Assembly: GCA_003164375.1 (NCBI GenBank)
Contig: PLTE01000034.1
Span: 1 to 19,401, forward strand
Length of the DNA stretch: 19,401 nt
From: Hyphomicrobiales bacterium
Lineage (GTDB): Bacteria > Pseudomonadota > Alphaproteobacteria > Rhizobiales > Xanthobacteraceae
Direction of reading: 5' to 3'
Shown: positions 14,257 through 19,401 of the stretch, piece after piece
How positions within the stretch are numbered: position 1 is the stretch's first letter
Layout: each line of letters starts with the position of its first letter
Made by a program: the position numbers and the translations under genes
Notes under the pieces: model-generated
Told to the model about the DNA's origin: nothing
What the model saw: the letters and a program-made list of their open reading frames with translations, nothing else
Databases searched by the model: none

Positions 14257-15599
14257 GATGGGATATTCGGTCTGTCATGCCGCAGCGCATCAGCGGTCAG
14301 ATTGTTCTCCTTATTGTGGCATCGGTGGTCGTGATCCATGTCGTGCTGAGCATCGCTTTCTTTCTCTCCCGTCCCGACCGTTCGACGGAGGGACCACCGG
14401 ATCAGTTGCAGACGCTCATCGCGTTGATCGATGCGAGCCCGACCGAAGCCCGCGCGCGTCTCGTGACCGAGATGGCCAACGCTTTTCCCCGTTTTGATTT
14501 GGCGTTGACCGACAAGGCGGCGGGTATCGCCGATCACTCCGTCGATGAGCCGCGAATAGGCGAGCTTGCTCATCACCTTGGCCCTGACTTTCACGTCACC
14601 GACCTCGGAGCGGAAGGGCCGGCTGATTCCGCCGGACATCTCGTTGCCGTTCGACTGCGCGATGGCCAATTCGTTACCGCGCGATTCATTTCCATGCCGC
14701 GGCCGCCGTTCGGTCCGTTCACGACTACTTTGCTTGCCACCGCCGTCAGCATCACGCTGCTTGGACTTTGGGCCGCGCGCGGGCTGACGAGGCCGCTACG
14801 CCATTTCGCCTGGGCGGCGGAGAATTTCAGCCCGAACGGCGAGATCGCGCTGCTCCCGGAACGCGGGCCGTATGAAATTCGCGCCGCCGCCCGGGCTCTC
14901 AACCAAATGCGCGAACGAATCAAGAGTCTGATCGACGATCGCACGCGCATGCTGGCCGCGGTGAGCCATGATCTGCGAACGCCGATCACGCGGTTGCGCC
15001 TGCGTTGCGAGTTCATCAAGGATCAAGCCGCTCGGACCAAGATGCTGGATGAGCTCGACCACATGAATTCGATGGTCGAGAGCGTTTTGCACTATCTGCG
15101 TGACGGCCAGACGCGCAAGACAGCCATCATGCTCGATCTTGCGACCAGCCTGCAGGCCATCTGCGACCAATTTGCCGATGTCGGCCATGACGTCAGCTAC
15201 GATGGCCCGGATCATGTCGTGATACGCGCCAACGCTGAAGAGTTGCACCGCGCGATCACGAACCTGATCGACAACGCCATTCGGCATGGCGGCAAGACCG
15301 ATATACGCGTGAGCCTCGATCCATCCACGGTAACTGTCGCGATCGAGGACGACGGCCCGGGAATTCCAGATCCAAGCAAACGGACGATGTTCGAACCCTT
15401 TGTCCGGGGAGACCGCGCCCGCAGCATGAACGAAAAAATTGGATTTGGCCTCGGACTGTCGATTGCCCGATCGGTGATTGAGGCCCATTGCGGGACCTTG
15501 ACGCTGCACGATCGACAACCGCGCGGGCTCGTTGCCAGAGTCACCTTGCCGTACGCCGGCACGAACGGCGATGCCGTCGACGGCGACCGAGCACACTGA
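14253..15599 (+). CDS. EnvZ-like membrane sensor histidine kinase (448 aa)
   Basis: A first membrane span (about residues 15-38) and a second (about 154-175) enclose a periplasmic domain of about 115 residues with no motif I know. A HAMP segment (about 176-228) follows. The HisKA box MLAAVSHDLRTPITRLRLR carries His239. The HATPase domain has NLIDNAIRHGG, DDGPGIPD and FGLGLSIARSV. It should phosphorylate the OmpR-type regulator at 13540, with which it overlaps by 4 bases. The periplasmic signal is unknown. A 286-base gap follows before the EF-hand gene, so the two may not share a transcript. Confidence 0.93.
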   Translation: MRWDIRSVMPQRISGQIVLLIVASVVVIHVVLSIAFFLSRPDRSTEGPPDQLQTLIALIDASPTEARARLVTEMANAFPRFDLALTDKAAGIADHSVDEPRIGELAHHLGPDFHVTDLGAEGPADSAGHLVAVRLRDGQFVTARFISMPRPPFGPFTTTLLATAVSITLLGLWAARGLTRPLRHFAWAAENFSPNGEIALLPERGPYEIRAAARALNQMRERIKSLIDDRTRMLAAVSHDLRTPITRLRLRCEFIKDQAARTKMLDELDHMNSMVESVLHYLRDGQTRKTAIMLDLATSLQAICDQFADVGHDVSYDGPDHVVIRANAEELHRAITNLIDNAIRHGGKTDIRVSLDPSTVTVAIEDDGPGIPDPSKRTMFEPFVRGDRARSMNEKIGFGLGLSIARSVIEAHCGTLTLHDRQPRGLVARVTLPYAGTNGDAVDGDRAH

Positions 15600-15885
15600 A
15601 CTATGTGCGGAAAAAGAACCCGGTCTACCTTCTAACGTCGTGACCGTACCGCCGCCGGGAAAAACCTGCCTGGTGGGCGGCCAAGATTTCCCAGCGGCGG
15701 AACAAAACACCCGGTTGCAGCAACATCTGGAAACATTGTGGAAATGTTCCGGAAATGACGCTCCGGAATCGCATGAAAATTTTCGTCGCAATCGAAATGG
15801 CACGCCAAATGCTCGCGCATTTGTGAGCTCGACGACGTCGGCATGAGCCGATGCCGGTTCGACCGCACAATGTTGGAGATGTGTG
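15600..15885. other. Intergenic region before the EF-hand gene
   Basis: 286 bases without a supported gene. It holds TTCCGG/CCGGAA arms at 15747-15752 and 15763-15768, a GAAAATTTTC palindrome at 15775-15784 and an imperfect GGAAACA/TGTTCC pair just before them. These may be operator or terminator elements between the kinase and the EF-hand gene. A plus-strand open frame that runs out of the kinase gene to 15846 has no coding character. Confidence 0.4.
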
Positions 15886-17193
15886 ATGAGCAGCGTGAGT
15901 GGCGTGAGTGGGTTTAACCCGTATGCTATCCAGCAATATCGGCAGGACTTGTTCAACCAGACCGGCACCGGCGACAGCGGCTCGATCTCCGAGACCGAAC
16001 TCGAGCAGGCGCTCACGAATGCCAGCGGGACGACGTCGGCAGGGAACGCGCTTTATTCCGAGCTCGACTCCAACAGTACCGGGGGCGTTTCTTCCGGTTC
16101 GCCCTTTAGTGATGAGATGCAAGCTCAACTGATCGGCTATCAGGCGCAAGGGTGGTCCGATTCGTCGACCACCGACTCCGGCTCTTCGACCGCCAGCCCG
16201 GCGAGCGGCCTCGCGCAGAGTCTGTTCTCGCAGATCGATACCAACGGCGACGGATCGATCACCAAAACAGAGCTTGAGCAGGCGGTGACCGCGGCCGGCG
16301 GCACAACGCAGGCGGCGGACGCGCTTTACGCCCAGCTCGACCCCAATGATACCGGCAGCGTCACCGCGCAGCAGTTCGATCAGGAACTTTCGCAGATGAT
16401 GCCTCCGCCGCCGCCGCCGGGTGGTTTCGCGGGCTACGGCGGAAGCGATGCTGCGCAAAACACCTTGGCGTCTTCCGGAAGCAGCGCCGGCACGAACACA
16501 GCTTCGACGTCGTCTTCTCAACTCGCGCAGAGCCTGTTCGCGCAAATAGATACCAACGGCGATGGATCGATCTCCAAGACCGAGCTCGAACAGGCGGTCA
16601 CCGCGGCCGGCGGCACGACCCAGGGAGCGGACGCCCTATATTCCGAGCTCGACCCGAACAACACCGGCAGCGTCACCGAGCAGCAATTCGCCGCGCTGTT
16701 GCAGCCGCCCTCGCCAACCGGAGACACCGCACAGGACGCCTTGCTTGCACTTCTCGATCCTACGACCCAGAGCGCATCCGCCGCTTCGTCTGCCAGCGCT
16801 GCCACCGACAGCGCCACCAGCACCGCTACCACGAGCTCGACCAGTTCATCGAGCGCCGGCGACACGGCCCAGGATGCACTCGCGGCGCTGCTGCAGAGCC
16901 TTGGTTCCGAGAATGCCGTCTCAAGTTCGGGCGATTCCGCGCAAAGCGCGGTGCTTGCGCTATTGGATAACAGCAACAGCACATCCGGCCTCAGCAGCTC
17001 AGGCAATACCGCGCAAGACGCCCTGCTCGCCCTGCTGCAAACCACCAACAGCGGATCGTCAAGCGATTCTACCGGCGCATCGACCACGGGCACTAGCATT
17101 AGCTCGGCGCTCGCTTTGGCCATCTCCCTCTATCAGGCCCAGCTCACTCAGCAGGCTGGCGGCATATTCGGAGCCGGCACCACCGGGGCGTAG
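15886..17193 (+). CDS. EF-hand calcium-binding repeat protein (435 aa)
   Basis: Six EF-hand-like loops form three pairs. Loops at residues 118-129 and 222-233 are canonical (DTNGDGSI and a Glu at position 12). Their partners at 152 and 256 (DPNDTGSV, DPNNTGSV) have Gln at position 12 and probably bind poorly. The first pair (about 27-38 and 60-71) is degenerate. Pro/Gly- and Ser-rich linkers separate the pairs. The C-terminal part has four copies of a (S/A)G(D/N)(T/S)AQ-plus-ALL helix at about 279, 325, 349 and 373. There is no signal peptide; the N-terminus reads MSSVSGVSGFNPY. GGAG lies 7 bases before the ATG at 15886; a GTG directly before it is less likely. Similar EF-hand proteins are known from Bradyrhizobium and relatives without a settled function. 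It is probably calcium-binding and may be exported by a signal-peptide-free route (inference). Confidence 0.85.
   Translation: MSSVSGVSGFNPYAIQQYRQDLFNQTGTGDSGSISETELEQALTNASGTTSAGNALYSELDSNSTGGVSSGSPFSDEMQAQLIGYQAQGWSDSSTTDSGSSTASPASGLAQSLFSQIDTNGDGSITKTELEQAVTAAGGTTQAADALYAQLDPNDTGSVTAQQFDQELSQMMPPPPPPGGFAGYGGSDAAQNTLASSGSSAGTNTASTSSSQLAQSLFAQIDTNGDGSISKTELEQAVTAAGGTTQGADALYSELDPNNTGSVTEQQFAALLQPPSPTGDTAQDALLALLDPTTQSASAASSASAATDSATSTATTSSTSSSSAGDTAQDALAALLQSLGSENAVSSSGDSAQSAVLALLDNSNSTSGLSSSGNTAQDALLALLQTTNSGSSSDSTGASTTGTSISSALALAISLYQAQLTQQAGGIFGAGTTGA
16213..16695 (+). repeat. Internal duplication of an EF-hand pair
   Basis: About 170 bases starting at 16213 reappear at 16525 with few changes, an offset of 312 bases or 104 codons. 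Each copy encodes a canonical plus a degenerate EF-hand. Several changes are synonymous, which points to duplication followed by selection on the protein. Confidence 0.75.
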
Positions 17194-17267
17194 AACGCTC
17201 GCTGAAGCGTTGGTACCGAATGTCGTAGGTCGCCGGTGTAGTTGTGTATTGCGTACCAAGGCGCGCC

Positions 17268-17468
17268 ATGTCTGTTGATGCGTCATATCTTCGGGAACGT
17301 GCCCAGCACTGCGTGGCGCTTGCCCGTGGCTGCCCGCATATGCCGACCTCCCACGCTCTTGAGGCCCTCGGCATCGAACTGATGGAGAAAGCGGCGGAAC
17401 TGGAAAAGAGCACGGCGCTCGACCAGTCGGCTCCGCCGACATCACTGCGCACGCCGAATTCGCAGTAG
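17268..17468 (+). CDS. Hypothetical small helical protein (66 aa)
   Basis: The protein starts MSVDASYLRERAQHCVALAR and is mostly helical up to residue 46 (a second helix spans ALEALGIELMEKAAELEK), with a polar Ser/Pro tail. It resembles the many short proteins with a YRERAxxCxxLA-like first helix seen in Hyphomicrobiales, whose function is unknown. AAGG lies 6 bases before the ATG at 17268. The open frame extends to a GTG at 17244 without a comparable site. It follows the EF-hand gene by 74 bases. Confidence 0.6.
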   Translation: MSVDASYLRERAQHCVALARGCPHMPTSHALEALGIELMEKAAELEKSTALDQSAPPTSLRTPNSQ

Positions 17469-17675
17469 CGCGCGGCGGGTGGCCGCGGAGCAGGACCGGT
17501 CTCGGTCCGCTGTTTCGCCGAAAACAGACACCCGCCAGCACGATTGGCGCGTCCGCTATTGGCCGGGCGCGTGGAGTTGCCGGATAGCTCTCGGCGACAT
17601 CGAAGCGAAAGGTTCGAGCATGCGGAAGCTCGTCAATCCGAAAGGAACTTGCGTGGTGCCGTGAACGCGCGATCG
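17469..17675. other. Intergenic region between convergent genes
   Basis: 207 bases between the 66-aa gene and the convergent subtilase. A plus-strand open frame ends at 17664 but has no ribosome binding site and no recognisable product. I see no clear terminator. Confidence 0.3.
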
Positions 17676-19175
17676 TCACTGCTTGGCTTGCTCGCGGTCG
17701 TCTTTGGCGCCGGGCACTTTATGGTCGAGCCAGGTGACGGCGCGATAGGCATTCACGAGACCGGCGCCAAAATCCGAATCCGGGACGGCAGCGCCGGGCA
17801 TCTTGGCCGTGGCGATCAGGACCGCGCGAATATCGCTCGGCTTCAGTGACGGTTTTCGTTCGAGCAACAGCGCCGCGATGCCGCTGACATGCGCAGCAGC
17901 AATTGAAGTGCCCGTGGCCAATTGATATGCGCCATCCGGCGCAAGCGCGAGAATATCGACGCCGGGTGCGGCGACCGCGATATAGCGGCCGCGATTGGCC
18001 ATCTTGAACACGTGGTCTTCATTGTCGGTCGCGGTGACCGCGATGACATTGGGATCGTCCGCCGGGTACAGCGGCTCGGACTGGGGTCCCGCATTGCCGG
18101 CTGCCGCCACCAGCACGATGCCTTTGTCATAGGCCGCCGCCAACAGCCGCCGCAACGTCGGATCCTGCGGGCCTGCGAAGCTCATATTGATGATGCGGGC
18201 ACCATTATCCGCCGCCCATTGCAGTCCCTTATCAATCGCGAAAGAGCTGCCCTTCGCTATGCCGGGATTATCGTCGAACGCATGCACCGCCAATATCCGG
18301 GCATCCGACGCGATACCCAAAAGCTTGCCGTGCGAAGCAATGGCGCCGGCCATCTCGGTTCCGTGCAGGTGCGGGCTTGCATCGCCGCCAAGCGCGTCGA
18401 AGCTTTTCACGATCGTTCCGTCGAGATCCGGATGCTTGCCGTCGATCTCCGAATCGATCACGGCAACCAGGACGTCTTTTCCGGTTGCAATCTGATGCGC
18501 CTTGTCGACTTGCAGCTCGGCCAGAACATATTGCGCTGCGTCGCCCGGCGCTGCCGAAACCGCGGCGGCTTGCTGTAATGCAAAAACGTAATTCGGCTGC
18601 ACGCTGGCGACGATGTTTTCTCTGCCGAGCGCGCCGATCACGCCCGCGACCGTTCGGTTGCCGCCAACGCGCCACCGATACAGCCGGCTGCCGATCAACG
18701 GAAAGCTTTGCGACTCAAGTTGCGTCAGATCGTACCGCCGCGCGAACTGATCGATCGCCTGTGGCGTTGCGTCCGGTTCAAAAGCGGTAATGATCTCGTT
18801 GGGAATAAGGGGCTGATCGCCCGCCGCAACGGGCGGCGCAGTGCGGCCGTTATTGTTATTATCGCGGTTGTTCGCGTCATTGCCGCCGCTGGCGCCGCCA
18901 CCGACTATGCCGCCGCCGACGATCGGCGCGTGCCGTGACGGCCCGCCGCCCCCGCCGGGAGGCCGGCCAGCAAAACCGCCGCCGAAACGCGGTGGCGGCG
19001 TTCGCCGCCATGATGGCGCGCCCATGCCTGGCCTGCCGTAACCGCCCCCCCGCCCGAAGCCGAACAAACCAAACGCGGCTGCGGAATTCGATCCGCCGAT
19101 GCAACACGCGGTGACGAGCAAACCACAGAGCAAAAGTTTCAGAACCGGCCGCGGGTTCATTGCGCTCTTTCGCAT
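17676..19175 (-). CDS. S8 family serine peptidase (subtilase), exported (499 aa)
   Basis: An N-terminal signal (VLKLLLCGLLVTAC) is followed by a Gly/Pro/Asn-rich linker (35-118), a propeptide-like region (about 119-205) and the subtilase domain (about 220-480). The catalytic residues are Asp241 (AVIDSEIDGKHPDL), His271 (HLHGTEMAG) and Ser424 (GTSIAAAHVSG), with oxyanion Asn361 (AAAGNAGP). The motifs differ from the usual DTG, HGTHVAG and GTSMAAPHV at neighbouring positions. VTAC fits a lipobox with Cys24, so the protein may be a lipoprotein; cleavage after SNSAAA near 34 is the alternative. GGGAG lies 6 bases before the ATG at 19175. A minus-strand gene ends 42 bases upstream of this start and is probably in the same operon. 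Confidence 0.9.
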   Translation of the reverse strand: MRKSAMNPRPVLKLLLCGLLVTACCIGGSNSAAAFGLFGFGRGGGYGRPGMGAPSWRRTPPPRFGGGFAGRPPGGGGGPSRHAPIVGGGIVGGGASGGNDANNRDNNNNGRTAPPVAAGDQPLIPNEIITAFEPDATPQAIDQFARRYDLTQLESQSFPLIGSRLYRWRVGGNRTVAGVIGALGRENIVASVQPNYVFALQQAAAVSAAPGDAAQYVLAELQVDKAHQIATGKDVLVAVIDSEIDGKHPDLDGTIVKSFDALGGDASPHLHGTEMAGAIASHGKLLGIASDARILAVHAFDDNPGIAKGSSFAIDKGLQWAADNGARIINMSFAGPQDPTLRRLLAAAYDKGIVLVAAAGNAGPQSEPLYPADDPNVIAVTATDNEDHVFKMANRGRYIAVAAPGVDILALAPDGAYQLATGTSIAAAHVSGIAALLLERKPSLKPSDIRAVLIATAKMPGAAVPDSDFGAGLVNAYRAVTWLDHKVPGAKDDREQAKQ

Positions 19176-19217
19176 GGCAAACTCCCGAAGTTGATCATTC
19201 GGTCATGACTCACACCG

Positions 19218-19401
19218 TTATTGCTCACTGATGGCGATGAAGCCGATGACTTTGTCGCCCTGCAGCCGCTTCACGATGTCCGTCAGCTCCGGCTTCGCGA
19301 GCTTTGTCGTTGCGACCTGCACGCGGTAAAGCTGGCCGCCGGAAGGTCCTGCAACAATGCTCAGTTTGTTGGCTGCCAAGAAGTTCGAAATGTCGGCGGC
19401 A
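19218..19401 (-). CDS. C-terminal end of a protein upstream of the subtilase (partial; possibly an anti-sigma factor)
   Basis: The last 60 residues are visible: SNFLAANKLSIVAGPSGG, then QLYRVQVATTKLAKPELTDI, then VKRLQGDKVIGFIAISEQ and TAA. The segment looks like a small alpha/beta unit of the kind seen at the periplasmic end of membrane anti-sigma factors in alphaproteobacteria, which I recall next to subtilase genes. That identification is tentative since the N-terminal part is outside the window. The gene ends 42 bases before the subtilase start and runs in the same direction. Confidence 0.5.
   Translation of the reverse strand, partial: AADISNFLAANKLSIVAGPSGGQLYRVQVATTKLAKPELTDIVKRLQGDKVIGFIAISEQ

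Noticed and set aside
15532..15846. 104-aa plus-strand open frame overlapping the end of the kinase gene
   Set aside because: It starts inside the kinase gene in another frame and shows no domain or ribosome binding site.
14796..16016. 406-aa open frame on the minus strand
   Set aside because: It lies antisense to the sensor kinase and runs into the EF-hand gene. The opposite strand has clear domains, and this frame has no recognisable motif.
15625..16545. 306-aa Arg-rich open frame on the minus strand
   Set aside because: It is antisense to the EF-hand gene and has only frame-shadow composition.
17479..17664. 61-aa plus-strand open frame between the 66-aa gene and the subtilase
   Set aside because: No ribosome binding site, no recognisable composition and no neighbour support.

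Overview
The window looks like chromosomal DNA from an alphaproteobacterium of the order Hyphomicrobiales, most like Bradyrhizobium, Rhodopseudomonas or Pseudolabrys. This rests on high-GC codon use, an EcfG-type ECF sigma factor, HisKA_2 sensor kinases, DUF3309-like miniproteins, Crp/Fnr regulators and EF-hand proteins of a kind familiar from that group. The assignment is by recognition, not by a search. I saw no tRNA, rRNA, insertion sequence, phage gene or CRISPR array.

Left part (1-7763): a regulatory and stress-type neighbourhood with many small proteins. It starts with the tail of a Gly/His-rich protein, a strong hairpin and a 54-aa DUF3309-like membrane miniprotein. A Crp/Fnr regulator (minus strand) diverges from a soluble HisKA_2 kinase, which is followed closely by a 111-aa unknown protein. 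A second Crp/Fnr regulator, an EcfG-like sigma factor with an unusual N-terminal extension, a convergent exported Gly/Tyr-rich repeat protein and a 77-aa unknown come next. Then follow a PAS-HisKA_2 kinase with a second DUF3309-like gene 40 bases behind it, a 36-aa single-span membrane protein with a near-consensus ribosome binding site behind an AT-rich inverted repeat, and a 140-aa unknown.

Middle part (7782-12563): an AbrB-family membrane protein (minus) diverges from a 1180-aa hybrid kinase that fuses an SLC5-like transporter domain to PAS, HisKA, HATPase and receiver domains.

Right part (12726-19401): an OmpR-type response regulator and an EnvZ-like membrane kinase overlap by 4 bases. 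They are flanked by two low-complexity Ser-rich proteins with similar N-termini. One has three EF-hand pairs and a fourfold C-terminal repeat; the other has two half-EF-hand-like segments. Next come a 66-aa unknown, a secreted or lipid-anchored S8 subtilase with variant catalytic motifs, and the C-terminal end of another minus-strand gene.

Working together (inference): two HisKA_2 kinases without their own response regulators and an EcfG-like sigma factor suggest a satellite of the alphaproteobacterial general stress response, although PhyR and NepR are not in view. The two-component system with its two flanking EF-hand or Ser-rich proteins is the best candidate here for an undescribed functional unit.
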